From NCBI GenBank assembly GCA_035628135.1, contig DASPKM010000002.1:1-64000 (forward strand): a stretch of DNA of 64,000 nucleotides. Reading direction: 5' to 3'. Within the stretch, counting starts at the first letter, position 1. The number at the start of each line of letters is the position of its first letter. Below are positions 1-9,511 of the stretch, in pieces. The notes beneath the pieces are model-generated. The model was not told the origin of the DNA. It searched no databases and worked only from the letters and a program-made list of their open reading frames with translations. This stretch comes from DASPKM01 sp035628135. Lineage in GTDB: Bacteria > Bacteroidota > Bacteroidia > Chitinophagales > Chitinophagaceae. The position numbers were made by a program, and so were the translations under genes.

Positions 1-3000
1 AACCTTACATCGCAGGTGCGTAACATCGCCGAGGTAACGACGGCGGTGGCCAACGGTGACCTTTCAAGAAAGATCACCGTGGACGTGAAGGGTGAGATCC
101 TTGAATTAAAGAACACGATCAATACGATGGTGGACCAGCTCCGCGGTTTCGCGTCCGAGGTGACGCGTGTTGCCCGTGAGGTGGGTACGGAAGGTAAGCT
201 GGGTGGACAGGCAAACGTGCCTGGTGTGGCCGGTACATGGAAAGACCTGACCGACTCCGTGAACCAGATGGCGAGTAACCTTACAGGCCAGGTGCGTAAC
301 ATCGCCGAGGTGGCCATTGCGGTGGCGAATGGTGACATGTCCAAGAAGATCACGGTGGACGTGCGCGGTGAGATCCTGCAGCTGAAAGAAACGCTGAACA
401 CGATGGTGGACCAGCTCCGAAGCTTCGCATCCGAAGTAACGCGCGTGGCGCGTGAGGTGGGTACCGAAGGTAAACTGGGCGGACAGGCATTCGTGCCAGG
501 TGTGGCCGGTACATGGAAAGACCTTACCGACTCGGTAAACCAGATGACAGGTAACCTCACTGCCCAGGTGCGTAACATTGCCGAGGTGACGAAGGCGGTG
601 GCGAGCGGTGACCTTTCCAAGACCGTGGCCATCGACGTTAAAGGAGAGATACTCGACCTTAAGAACACCATCAATACGATGGTGGAACAATTGAACTCGT
701 TCGCCTTCGAGGTAACGCGTGTGGCCCGCGAGGTAGGTACGGAAGGTAAGCTGGGCGGCCAGGCCGAAGTAAAAGGTGTGGCCGGTACCTGGAAAGACCT
801 TACCGACTCGGTGAACATGATGGCCTCGAACCTTACGAGCCAGGTGCGTGGTATCGCGAAAGTGGTGACCGCCGTGGCAACGGGTAACCTGAGACAAAAA
901 CTCTCCATCAATGCCAAGGGCGAGGTGGCGCAGTTGACGGATACCATCAATGAGATGATCGAAACACTGGCGTTATTTGCCGACCAGGTGACCACGGTGG
1001 CCCGCGAGGTGGGTGTGGATGGTAAGCTGGGCGGACAGGCGAGCGTGCCGGGTGCATCGGGTATCTGGAAGAACCTAACAGAAAACGTGAACCAGCTCGC
1101 GCAAAACCTTACCACGCAGGTGCGCTCCATTTCGGAAGTGGCGTCTGCGGTAACGAAGGGCGACCTTACGCGGACCATCCGCGTGGAAGCGAAAGGAGAG
1201 GTGGAAGCGTTGAAGGATACCATCAACCAGATGATCAGTAACCTGCGCGAAACCACCTTGCGCAACCAGGAACAGGACTGGCTGAAATCGAACCTTGCGA
1301 AGTTCGGCCAGATGCTGCAGGGACAAAGAGACCTTAAAACAGTGACCCAGCGTATCCTTTCCGAGCTGGCGCAGGTTGTAAGGGCCCACTACGGCGCATT
1401 CTATATCTTAAAACAAAACGAGACCACGGGCGATGTTAAACTCAGCTTGTTTGCCGCCTACGGTTATAAATCAGAAAAACATATTGCTACCGAATTTTCA
1501 GTTGGCGAAGGCCTGGTAGGACAGGTAGCATTTGAGAAAGAAAGGATCATTCTTCAAAACGTTCCGAGCAATTATATCAAGATCACGTCCGGGCTCGGAC
1601 GCGCAAAGCCGGCCAACCTCATCATCCTGCCGGTGCAATTCGAAAACAACATCAAGGCGGTGATCGAGCTGGCGTCATTGGATGAATTCAACGAAACGCA
1701 CCTCGACTTCCTGAACCAATTGACCGAAAGTATCGGAATCGTGTTGAACACCATCGAGGCCAACACCAGGACGGAAGAACTGTTGTCGCAGTCGCAATCG
1801 CTGGCGGGTGAGTTGAAGATCCAACAGGAAGAGTTGAGAAGGACCAACGACGAGCTGCAGGAAAAAGCGCTGCTGCTGGTAAAACAGAAAAACGAAGTGG
1901 AGGCCAAGAACAGGGAAGTGGAAGAAGCAAGGAAGTCGCTGGAAGAAAAAGCAGAGCAGCTTACACTAACGTCAAAGTACAAATCGGAGTTCCTTGCCAA
2001 CATGTCGCACGAGTTGCGTACGCCGCTGAACAGCTTGCTTATCCTTGCACAGCAATTGTACGAGAATGCGGAAGGCAACCTGAATGAAAAGCAGATACGG
2101 TACGCCAAGACCATTCACTCCTGTGGCGACGACCTTATCCAGCTTATCAACGACATCCTGGACCTCTCCAAGATCGAATCAGGATTTATTACCGCGAACA
2201 TTTCTTCGGTGCGCTTGTCAGAGATCGCAGCGTTTGTGGAAACCACTTTCAAACCGATCTCCGAAGCCAAGCACCTCAAGTTCCATATCGAAACCGACAG
2301 CACGGTACCAGAAGCAATCGAAACCGACATTCAGCGCCTGAACCAGATCCTCAAGAACCTCTTGTCGAACTCGTTCAAGTTTACTGAAAAAGGTGAAGTC
2401 CGCCTGAAGATATACGAGGCCAAGCGCACCTGGAAGCCGGGTGTGCCTACGCTCGATAATGCGAAACAGGTGGTAGCGTTTGCCATTAGCGATACCGGTA
2501 TCGGTATTCCGCAGGATAAACAAAACATCATCTTCGAAGCATTCCAGCAGGCAGAGGGATCTACCAGCCGTAAGTACGGTGGTACAGGACTTGGATTGTC
2601 CATCAGCCGCGGTCTTACCGAACTATTGGGTGGAACCATCGAACTGGAGAGCCAGCCCGGAAGAGGAAGTACGTTTACCCTGTATGTGCCGGTTGATTAT
2701 GTGGCAGGCACCGTAGTTTCAAAAGAAACATCGGACAACCTGAAGCAAATGGAATTAGATGCAGGAAACGAAGGAATAGACACTTTGCTGCAGTCGATAC
2801 AATTGAGTGAAAAATCAGAAAGCAAAGGTCTGAACATCGTGAGCGAACTGATTAATGACACTGGCGACGACCGCAACAATGCGCAGCCGAACGATAAGAT
2901 CGTGCTGGTAGTGGAAGATGATCTTCGCTTCGGTAAGATCATCATTGAAAAGGCCCATGAAATGGGATTGAAAGCCGTGGTTGCCAGTAGCTATATCGAG

Positions 3001-4065
3001 GTGTTCGACTTCATCAACCGTTTTGCACCCATAGCCATCACGCTTGATGTAAAGTTGCCGGATACCAGCGGATGGAAAGTGCTGGACCTGTTGCGCAACG
3101 ACCTTAACTATCGCCATATTCCCATTCACCTTATCTCAGGTGAGGAAAACAGGACGTTGGCATTGCGCAGGGGTGCAAGAAGCTTCCTGCTGAAGCCGTT
3201 GGAAAACGAAGCGCTGAATGAACTATTCGAAGATATTATCACGTTTAATAAAAAAGAGAAGAAGTGTGTGCTGGTAGTGGAAGACAATGAAATGGATTCA
3301 TCGCAGATCGCAAAGATGCTGCATACCGATAATGTCGAATTGGAAATAGTGGCCACCGGCAGGCAGGCGCTTAATTTGATCAATGAAAAATCCTACGATT
3401 GCATTATCCTGGATTATACCATGCCTGATATTTCGGGAACTGACCTCATCAGCAAAGTAGGAGAGGCCAAGAATAAGTTGACCCCGGTAATTGTATATTC
3501 AGCGAAAGATTTTTCCAAATCCGAGATGAATTTGCTGCACCGCCATTCAAACACTGTATTACTTAAGGGTGTAAATTCGCTGGAGCAATTATTGGAAGAA
3601 ACGATATTGCACCTGCATATCAACCACAAGGAACTTTCGCCCGAGAAGAAGAAGATCATCGAGAACAACAGGATGAAAGAAGACATCCTCACCGGCAAGA
3701 ATGTTTTGGTTGTGGATGATGATGTACGTAACCTTTTTGCACTGACCACTGTTTTTGAAAGATATAATATCAACGTAATTACAGCGGAGAGCGGAAAGGA
3801 AGCCATTAACATCCTGAACGAGGACGACCAGAAAGTAGACATGGTGCTGATGGACATCATGATGCCTGAAATGGATGGCTATGAAACCACTCAAAAGATC
3901 AGGCGCGAGCATAAGAACAGCACACTGCCTATTATCGCAGTAACCGCCAAGGCCATGAAGGGGGACAGGCAGAAGTGTATAGAAGCAGGAGCATCAGATT
4001 ATATTACTAAACCGTTGAAGATAGACCAGCTATTGTCGCTGATGCGCGTTTGGTTCTATAAATAA
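1..4065 (+). CDS. Poly-HAMP hybrid histidine kinase with three receiver domains (5' partial)
   Basis: The reading frame is open from base 1, so the N-terminus lies outside the window. Counting from the GTG codon at 16, residues 1-410 are consecutive 92-residue HAMP repeats. They are followed by a GAF-like domain (about 425-575), a Lys/Glu-rich coiled coil (about 590-650), a HisKA domain with phospho-acceptor His665 in SHELRTP, and a HATPase domain with DTGIGIP (about 825) and GGTGLGL (about 855). Three receiver domains follow, with phospho-accepting Asp1011, Asp1133 and Asp1280. No membrane segment is visible in the part present, so it looks cytoplasmic. No HPt domain is seen. The stacked 92-residue HAMPs recall fungal group III (Nik1/Os-1-type) kinases; that comparison rests on family knowledge. 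Signal and output are unknown. The stop is 11 bases before the next kinase gene, which suggests one operon. Confidence 0.95.
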   Translation, partial: NLTSQVRNIAEVTTAVANGDLSRKITVDVKGEILELKNTINTMVDQLRGFASEVTRVAREVGTEGKLGGQANVPGVAGTWKDLTDSVNQMASNLTGQVRNIAEVAIAVANGDMSKKITVDVRGEILQLKETLNTMVDQLRSFASEVTRVAREVGTEGKLGGQAFVPGVAGTWKDLTDSVNQMTGNLTAQVRNIAEVTKAVASGDLSKTVAIDVKGEILDLKNTINTMVEQLNSFAFEVTRVAREVGTEGKLGGQAEVKGVAGTWKDLTDSVNMMASNLTSQVRGIAKVVTAVATGNLRQKLSINAKGEVAQLTDTINEMIETLALFADQVTTVAREVGVDGKLGGQASVPGASGIWKNLTENVNQLAQNLTTQVRSISEVASAVTKGDLTRTIRVEAKGEVEALKDTINQMISNLRETTLRNQEQDWLKSNLAKFGQMLQGQRDLKTVTQRILSELAQVVRAHYGAFYILKQNETTGDVKLSLFAAYGYKSEKHIATEFSVGEGLVGQVAFEKERIILQNVPSNYIKITSGLGRAKPANLIILPVQFENNIKAVIELASLDEFNETHLDFLNQLTESIGIVLNTIEANTRTEELLSQSQSLAGELKIQQEELRRTNDELQEKALLLVKQKNEVEAKNREVEEARKSLEEKAEQLTLTSKYKSEFLANMSHELRTPLNSLLILAQQLYENAEGNLNEKQIRYAKTIHSCGDDLIQLINDILDLSKIESGFITANISSVRLSEIAAFVETTFKPISEAKHLKFHIETDSTVPEAIETDIQRLNQILKNLLSNSFKFTEKGEVRLKIYEAKRTWKPGVPTLDNAKQVVAFAISDTGIGIPQDKQNIIFEAFQQAEGSTSRKYGGTGLGLSISRGLTELLGGTIELESQPGRGSTFTLYVPVDYVAGTVVSKETSDNLKQMELDAGNEGIDTLLQSIQLSEKSESKGLNIVSELINDTGDDRNNAQPNDKIVLVVEDDLRFGKIIIEKAHEMGLKAVVASSYIEVFDFINRFAPIAITLDVKLPDTSGWKVLDLLRNDLNYRHIPIHLISGEENRTLALRRGARSFLLKPLENEALNELFEDIITFNKKEKKCVLVVEDNEMDSSQIAKMLHTDNVELEIVATGRQALNLINEKSYDCIILDYTMPDISGTDLISKVGEAKNKLTPVIVYSAKDFSKSEMNLLHRHSNTVLLKGVNSLEQLLEETILHLHINHKELSPEKKKIIENNRMKEDILTGKNVLVVDDDVRNLFALTTVFERYNINVITAESGKEAINILNEDDQKVDMVLMDIMMPEMDGYETTQKIRREHKNSTLPIIAVTAKAMKGDRQKCIEAGASDYITKPLKIDQLLSLMRVWFYK
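16..1250 (+). repeat. 276-bp tandem repeats encoding HAMP units
   Basis: Repeat units begin at 16, 292, 568, 844 and 1120, each exactly 276 bases (92 codons) apart, and an incomplete unit lies upstream. Conserved peptide landmarks in each unit are VRNIAEV, ITVDVKGEI, EVTRVAREVG, GKLGGQA, and W-K-(D/N)-L-T. The first three units are also close at DNA level; the fourth and fifth have diverged more (for example SINAKGEV and RVEAKGEV). In-frame recombination between units could change HAMP copy number without breaking the gene. Confidence 0.9.
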
Positions 4066-4076
4066 AAAGACTGTAG

Positions 4077-5348
4077 ATGCAACCGAAGATATTATTGGTA
4101 GACGACCGCGAGGATAACCTGCTCTCCATCGAAACGATCCTGGAGCCTGACGGCTATAAGTTCGTAAAGGCGAACTCTGGCCGGCAGGCGCTTAAAATAC
4201 TGTTGACAGAATTTGACTTCGCGCTCATTTTGATGGACGTGAAAATGCCGAACCTCAACGGTTTTGAAACAGCTTCGCTTATTTATGAGCGTGAGAAGCT
4301 GAAGCACATTCCCATAGTGTTCATTACCGCCAATAATTACGGTGAAGAAAACATCTTCAAAGGTTACCGCACAGGGGCCGTGGATTATATCTATAAGCCC
4401 ATCAACCCGGAATTGCTGCGCGCCAAAGTAAGCGTGTTCGTAGACCTTTACCAGAAAACACACCGCCTGCTGGCGCAGGAACAAAAGCTGGTGGCCATCA
4501 ACAAAAACCTGCAGATAGAGATACACGAACGCAAAGCATCGGAAGAAAAAGTAAAGGAACTGAACCGCCAGTTGCTGGAGAACATCGCGCAACTGGAATC
4601 GGCCAATAAAGACCTGGACAGGTTCGCGTTCATGGCCTCGCACGATTTGCAGGAACCATTGCGCAAGATCAGGATATTCAGCGACCTCCTGTACGTAAAG
4701 TATAAAGACATACTGGACAATGACGGTAAAATGAACATCGTGCGCATCCAAGGTGCGGCAGAACGGATGCAGTCATTGATCAAAGACATTCTCACCTTCT
4801 CCAAAATATCCATCGAAAAGGGAACCTTTGTCAAGACCAGCCTTAACTCGGTGGTAGATGATGTGTTGAGCGAGCTGGATGCAATGGTGCGCGAGAAAAA
4901 TGCGAAGATCATTGTTGACAAGCTGCCTTCGCTGCACGTGAACCCCGGACTGATACGCCCGCTTTTCTACAACCTCATCAGCAACGCGCTTAAGTACAGC
5001 AAGAAAAATGTATCGCCCGTTGTAAACATCAAGTCCGAGAACCATCAACCCTTGCAGGACATCAAGAAGCCCGAGCAGAAGTATTGCAGGATCTTCATCC
5101 AGGACAACGGCATTGGGTTCGACCAGAAATATTCCGAGGAAATATTCGGCATGTTCAAGCGACTGCATTTGAACACCGAGTACGAAGGCACGGGCATTGG
5201 CCTTGCGTTGTGCAAAAAGATCGTTGAAGAGCACAATGGTTTTATATCAGCCAAGAGCAAGGTGAACGAGGGAAGCACATTCATTATTTCATTGCCGGTA
5301 AGGCAACCCGAGGCAGTTGTGGTGGAAGAGGCAGTTAAAACGGAATAA
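4077..5348 (+). CDS. Response regulator-histidine kinase fusion
   Basis: The 423-residue soluble protein has an N-terminal receiver domain with phospho-accepting Asp54 in LMDVKMPN. A linker coiled coil follows (about 125-180), then a HisKA domain with His189 in ASHDLQEP, and a HATPase domain with DNGIGF and GTGIGLAL. This REC-HisKA-HATPase order is typical of phytochrome-like relay kinases that are controlled by phosphorylation of their own receiver. It begins 11 bases after the poly-HAMP kinase stop, so the two are probably co-transcribed and may pass phosphate between them; the partnership is inference. There is no DNA-binding output domain in either protein, so a separate regulator must act downstream. 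The start is the ATG right after the gap; no other in-frame start fits better. Confidence 0.93.
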   Translation: MQPKILLVDDREDNLLSIETILEPDGYKFVKANSGRQALKILLTEFDFALILMDVKMPNLNGFETASLIYEREKLKHIPIVFITANNYGEENIFKGYRTGAVDYIYKPINPELLRAKVSVFVDLYQKTHRLLAQEQKLVAINKNLQIEIHERKASEEKVKELNRQLLENIAQLESANKDLDRFAFMASHDLQEPLRKIRIFSDLLYVKYKDILDNDGKMNIVRIQGAAERMQSLIKDILTFSKISIEKGTFVKTSLNSVVDDVLSELDAMVREKNAKIIVDKLPSLHVNPGLIRPLFYNLISNALKYSKKNVSPVVNIKSENHQPLQDIKKPEQKYCRIFIQDNGIGFDQKYSEEIFGMFKRLHLNTEYEGTGIGLALCKKIVEEHNGFISAKSKVNEGSTFIISLPVRQPEAVVVEEAVKTE

Positions 5349-5384
5349 AAGCGAGAAATTGAAATTTGAATTTTCATTTTCCGC

Positions 5385-6395
5385 ATGGATACACTAACCC
5401 ACATAGCCATCGGCGCCTGCGTAGGTGAAGTAACGCTCGGTAAACGGCTTGGCCGCCGGGCTTCGCTAACCGGGGCATTTGCGAACAGTGTTCCCGACCT
5501 CGACTTCATCGCCGTATTTTTTACCGATACGGACGACAACCTGCTTATCCATCGCGGATTTACGCACTCTTTTTTATTTGCAGCCATTGCTACCGTAGCC
5601 CTGGCTTTTGTTTTTGAACGATGGTTCCACCGCAGAACGATTCACTTCAGGGATTGGGTTTTGTTTTTTGGGCTGCAGATATTGTTGCACGATTTCCTGG
5701 ATGCCTGTAACAACTATGGAACGGGATGGTTCGAACCATTCAGCCACGAAAGGATTTCGTTCCATACCATATTCGTGGCCGACCCGTTCTTTTCCATCTG
5801 GCTTGGTATAGGCCTGCTCGGCATCATCATTTGTAAAACGCACCAGCAGCGGCGCTTTTGGTCCATGATCGGGCTATCGTGCTGCAGTATTTATATGGCC
5901 TATTGCGTATTGAACAAAGTGCATATTGAAAAAGACGTGCAGGCGGCGCTTGCAATAGAGAATATTTCCTACGACAGGCATTTTACCACACCGGCTCCAC
6001 TGAACAACTGGCTCTGGTTTACCGTTGCGGGAAACGATAGCGGTTTTTATGTAGGATACCGATCGGTGTTTGACTCTAAGCCGAAAATGTCGCTGCGTTA
6101 TTTTCCCCGTAATGATTTTTTGTTAGATGGAATAAGGGACCGTGAAGATGTGCGCAACCTGTTGCGTTTCTCACAGGGATATTATACCATCGAGCGGTGG
6201 AAAGACACCCTTGTATTCAACGATCTCCGCTTTGGTCAGATGTCTGGTTGGGAAGAAGATACTTCACGCAGGTTTGCCTTTCATTACTTTCTCAATTTCC
6301 CCGATAAAAATGCACTGGTGGTGCAGCGCGGAAGGTTTTCTAACTGGGACAGGCATGCGGTGAGTGTTTTATGGCGGCGCATAAGGGGCAACTAA
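5385..6395 (+). CDS. YdjM-like membrane-bound metal-dependent hydrolase
   Basis: The 336-residue protein opens with MDTLTHIAIGACVG, then SVPDLDFI and HRGFTHS. These His/Asp motifs are typical of the YdjM/DUF457 family of inner-membrane proteins annotated as metal-dependent hydrolases. Hydrophobic segments sit at about 62-80, 88-105, 138-155 and 162-180, so the N-terminal half is membrane-embedded. The C-terminal 140 residues are polar and probably lie outside the membrane. The substrate is not known for the family. It lies 36 bases after the kinase pair on the same strand, and may be read through from it. It is convergent with the PLD gene downstream. Confidence 0.8.
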   Translation: MDTLTHIAIGACVGEVTLGKRLGRRASLTGAFANSVPDLDFIAVFFTDTDDNLLIHRGFTHSFLFAAIATVALAFVFERWFHRRTIHFRDWVLFFGLQILLHDFLDACNNYGTGWFEPFSHERISFHTIFVADPFFSIWLGIGLLGIIICKTHQQRRFWSMIGLSCCSIYMAYCVLNKVHIEKDVQAALAIENISYDRHFTTPAPLNNWLWFTVAGNDSGFYVGYRSVFDSKPKMSLRYFPRNDFLLDGIRDREDVRNLLRFSQGYYTIERWKDTLVFNDLRFGQMSGWEEDTSRRFAFHYFLNFPDKNALVVQRGRFSNWDRHAVSVLWRRIRGN

Positions 6396-6441
6396 TTCAT
6401 ATGCAAATGTGCAATTGGGGGTTCATCGGCATGTTAATACC

Positions 6442-7644
6442 TCACCCTTTCATTTTTGGCTTAAAATAAAAAGTGAACAAAAATAGTATCAGTCGTACTG
6501 TTTGGTAGGAGAGCCACCGGTAGAATTGCCTGAGAATATTTTTTGTGCGGGTATGCCTGTTGACGGTAATGAGCTGGCATTCATTTTTGATGATGTCCAG
6601 CAACACCTGCTCTGTGCTTCGTACGAATTCGGGATCGCTTACGTCTACATTTGCTTCGATGCTGGCGTGTGCGCTAATGTCGTTTACATTAAAGGAACCA
6701 ACGGTCATCCACTTCCCGTCGCAGGTAGCGATCTTTGCGTGCAGCACGCGGTCCTTTACTTCATATATTTCGATGTTGTGGCGCAGCAGCCAATCGTACA
6801 TATATTTTTCCGCGTTCTTTGCAATGAGCACGTCTGAATATCCTGCCACCACCACTTTTATTTTGACGCCGCGTTTTACTGCGCGCCGCAGGCTTCGTTT
6901 AAAACGCTCGCCGGGCAGGAAATAGCTCGACATGATGATCAATTGCGAAGAAGCGGTCCTGAGCATGCGCAGGTAAGTGGCAGCTATCTGATGTTTGCCC
7001 CTCACCCAATCGTTGAGGCGTATGCGCACCAGCGACTCTTCGTGCACGCTCATGCCTTCGGCTGCCCTGAATGGTGGGCACGAGGGCACCCTGATGGATG
7101 TTTTAAATCCCCTCCACATTTTAGCGCATAGCAGGCAAAACTCGCGGGCCACTTTTCCATAACTATACAGGCCGAAATCGAGCCAGGCCGGTTGTCCGCC
7201 TACGTCGTTATAACGATTGCTGATATTGATGCCGCCGATGAGGGAGTGTTGCGCATCGGTCACCAGTATTTTGTGATGCATCCTCCGGCCGAAATAGAAA
7301 TTGGTGCTTTTGAACAGGGGCTCGAAAAAGCGGAAGCAAACGCCGGATTCGCGGATGCGGCGAATAAATTCCTTGCCCAATCCACGCGAAGCATAGCCAT
7401 CTACCAACACAAATACGGCTACGTTCCGACGGGCGGCTGCCATCAGGGCTTCGGCCACTTCCCCGCCGGTCTCATCATCATCGAAAATATAGGTTTGCAG
7501 GTGAATGATCTCCCGCGCATTGTTGATCAGTTTCAGCAACAGGTCAAAGTACGGTTTGCCGCCGCGTACCAGTTGCACGTGGTTAGGCCCGGTAAATTTT
7601 GCGGATACTTTAGGTGCTTTCGTTTTTTCACTGGCAACATTCAT
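6442..7644 (-). CDS. Phospholipase D family / cardiolipin synthase-like protein
   Basis: The 400-residue protein carries two HxKxxxxD motifs, at His123-Lys125-Asp130 (HHKILVTD) and His302-Lys304-Asp309 (HAKIATCD). Each is followed by the GG/GS-N-x-(S/N) signature of the PLD superfamily (IGGINISNR and VGSFNVND). Two intact motifs indicate an active transphosphatidylase or phospholipase, most likely a ClsB-type cardiolipin synthase making cardiolipin from phosphatidylglycerol. It lacks the two N-terminal membrane helices of ClsA. A hydrophobic stretch near the C-terminus (about 375-395, rich in Leu/Phe) could touch the membrane. A nuclease of the same superfamily is the alternative. It stands alone between convergent and divergent neighbours. 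Confidence 0.88.
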   Translation of the reverse strand: MNVASEKTKAPKVSAKFTGPNHVQLVRGGKPYFDLLLKLINNAREIIHLQTYIFDDDETGGEVAEALMAAARRNVAVFVLVDGYASRGLGKEFIRRIRESGVCFRFFEPLFKSTNFYFGRRMHHKILVTDAQHSLIGGINISNRYNDVGGQPAWLDFGLYSYGKVAREFCLLCAKMWRGFKTSIRVPSCPPFRAAEGMSVHEESLVRIRLNDWVRGKHQIAATYLRMLRTASSQLIIMSSYFLPGERFKRSLRRAVKRGVKIKVVVAGYSDVLIAKNAEKYMYDWLLRHNIEIYEVKDRVLHAKIATCDGKWMTVGSFNVNDISAHASIEANVDVSDPEFVRSTEQVLLDIIKNECQLITVNRHTRTKNILRQFYRWLSYQTVRLILFLFTFYFKPKMKG

Positions 7645-7814
7645 ACGTCAGCAGTTCATTCAATTAATAGGCCACGGGTTCGGCAAGGGGGGATTTTGAG
7701 CAATTAAGCTACCTCTTTTTATGATAGCTATACAAATTTTAATGCCGGGCGTAATTTTTTATGCCAAATGCAGGAACAGGCAGTACGCCTGGGCTGCTTC
7801 TCTGCTTTTTTAGT

Positions 7815-7822
7815 TACATTTG
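7815..7822 (+). promoter_or_regulatory. Candidate -7 box TACATTTG
   Basis: TACATTTG matches the Bacteroidota sigma-ABfr -7 consensus TAnnTTTG exactly and lies 48 bases before the ATG at 7871. No good -33 TTTG is seen at the right spacing. The same octamer precedes the SRP RNA gene at 28816. Confidence 0.5.
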
Positions 7823-7870
7823 TTTTATGTTAGCTCTGATGATATTTATAACGAAAACCTTGTATTGAAC

Positions 7871-8443
7871 ATGGCGGTTTTGAAGTTCAGGATCTATTTT
7901 GAAGAAGACGACAGCGTTTACCGTGATGTCGCGGTAAAGCACACCCAGTTTTTCCTAGACCTGCACCAGGTGATCCTTAAAGCCTATGAATTTGATAACA
8001 AGCACCAGGCAACATTCTACCGCAGCAACGACCACTGGCAGCGCGGTAAGGAAATAACATTGCAAAAGTACGACCGTCCCTACAAGGTAGAGCCGCTGCT
8101 CATGGAATCCACCACTATAGGTTCTGAGATACGCGATCCCAATCAAAAGTTCGTGTATGTGTACGATTTCATTAAAAACTGGACCTTCCTGGTTGAACTG
8201 ATCAACGTATCGAAAGAAGAAAACAATAAGCTCACTTATCCCGCCGTGGTGCGCACCGAAGGCATCGCACCTTCTCAGTACGGCACTAAAGGATTGGTGG
8301 CCGACAAGCTCACCGAAGTAGAAGAGAAGTATGATCTCGGCAGCAACCTCGATGGCTTTAGCGAGGAAGGTGAAGGCGAGGCGGATACCGATACGTTTGG
8401 AGGGGCAGGAGGAGAAGCTGCCAGTAATGAGGAAGAGTACTAA
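7871..8443 (+). CDS. pRiA4b ORF-3-like protein with acidic tail
   Basis: The 190-residue protein starts at the ATG at 7871 (MAVLKFRIYF). The frame is open further upstream only through a TTG, and the promoter-like box at 7815 favours the ATG. The body resembles the plasmid pRiA4b ORF-3/IS1096 TnpR-like family (PF07929), with the typical order of a beta-rich N-terminus, a FLDLHQVILKAY-type helix, and a Phe/Tyr/Trp-rich loop. The family has no established biochemical role, and the name does not imply a mobile element here. The last 30 residues are Glu/Gly-rich and probably disordered. It lies upstream of miaA on the same strand. Confidence 0.75.
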   Translation: MAVLKFRIYFEEDDSVYRDVAVKHTQFFLDLHQVILKAYEFDNKHQATFYRSNDHWQRGKEITLQKYDRPYKVEPLLMESTTIGSEIRDPNQKFVYVYDFIKNWTFLVELINVSKEENNKLTYPAVVRTEGIAPSQYGTKGLVADKLTEVEEKYDLGSNLDGFSEEGEGEADTDTFGGAGGEAASNEEEY

Positions 8444-8599
8444 AATATCCGGGCTTCCTGCCGTTCGTTTCCACTATCTGAATTGACTGGGCCTGACCGC
8501 AATAGTATGCCGGATATTGATTTCCTAAAAAGTACCGGTAAATTTTCCTGATAAACGGATAAACCTGATAGATGTGAGTTCTCCATAAGCTCAATCTGC

Positions 8600-9511
8600 A
8601 TGCAAAAAACCTGCATTATAATTCTCGGGCCTACCGCCGTAGGCAAAACCGCGCTGGCAATAGCAGTAGCACAGCATTTCGGGACAAATATCATTTCCGC
8701 AGACTCACGGCAATGCTTCCGCGAGCTCAACATTGGCGTAGCCAAACCCTCGGCCGAAGACCTTGCCCTGGTACATCACTATTTTATCAACTCTCACTCC
8801 ATACACGACCATGTAAACGCCGCCATTTTCGAAGAACTTTCCCTGCAGTGGTGCGAAGACATCTTCCGCGGCCATGATGCAGCGGTCATGGCCGGTGGCA
8901 CCGGCCTGTACATCCACGCATTTATGGGCGGGCTGGACGCCATTCCTGCAATCAACCCCGGCATACGCGAGGAAGTAATGGCCTTGTTCCAGCAGCAGGG
9001 AGTTGCGGGCCTGCAGGCCGCAATCACGACAGAAGATCCGCTTTTTGCTGCTTCGGGCGAAATGCAAAACCCACAGCGCCTGATGCGTGCGCTGGAAGTG
9101 AAGCGAAGCACCGGCGAGTCCATTCTTTCTTACCGTTCCGCACAACCGAAAAACAGGCCGTTCAATATGCTGGCCATCGGGCTCGATGTTCCGCGCAGCC
9201 AGTTGTACCAGCAAATCGACCATCGCGTGGATGAAATGATGCGCCGCGGACTGCTGGAAGAAGCTAAGGCCCTGTTTCCCTTCCGCGCATTGAATGCGCT
9301 GCAAACCGTTGGATACACGGAACTGTTCGAACACCTCGATGGAAGCATTTCACTGCCCCGTGCGGTGGAGCTCATCAAACAACATACGCGCAATTACGCA
9401 AAACGGCAGCTTACCTGGTTTCGTAAAATTCCCAACGTGCACTGGTTTTCTCCCGCCGATATTACCGGCGTGATTGGGGTTTGTATGCAGCAATTGCAAA
9501 AGGTAAATTGA
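8600..9511 (+). CDS. miaA: tRNA dimethylallyltransferase
   Basis: This 303-residue enzyme transfers the dimethylallyl group to the exocyclic amine of A37 in tRNAs that read UNN codons, making i6A. The P-loop GPTAVGKT is at residues 10-17, followed by ISADSRQ, the family signature that contacts A37. GGTGLY (about 98-103) and NPQRLMRALEV are also family hallmarks. Length matches the usual 300-310 residues. It is a cytosolic housekeeping gene, preceded by about 155 bases of non-coding DNA. Confidence 0.97.
   Translation: MQKTCIIILGPTAVGKTALAIAVAQHFGTNIISADSRQCFRELNIGVAKPSAEDLALVHHYFINSHSIHDHVNAAIFEELSLQWCEDIFRGHDAAVMAGGTGLYIHAFMGGLDAIPAINPGIREEVMALFQQQGVAGLQAAITTEDPLFAASGEMQNPQRLMRALEVKRSTGESILSYRSAQPKNRPFNMLAIGLDVPRSQLYQQIDHRVDEMMRRGLLEEAKALFPFRALNALQTVGYTELFEHLDGSISLPRAVELIKQHTRNYAKRQLTWFRKIPNVHWFSPADITGVIGVCMQQLQKVN

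Noticed and set aside
106..897. Long antisense reading frame (263 codons) opposite the poly-HAMP region
   Set aside because: It follows from the repeated, codon-biased HAMP units on the other strand. The translation is His/Arg-rich and has no recognisable fold.
7871..8443. Mobile element passenger gene suggested by the pRiA4b/IS1096 family name
   Set aside because: No transposase, inverted ends or target duplication flank it. The gene sits with miaA among housekeeping genes.
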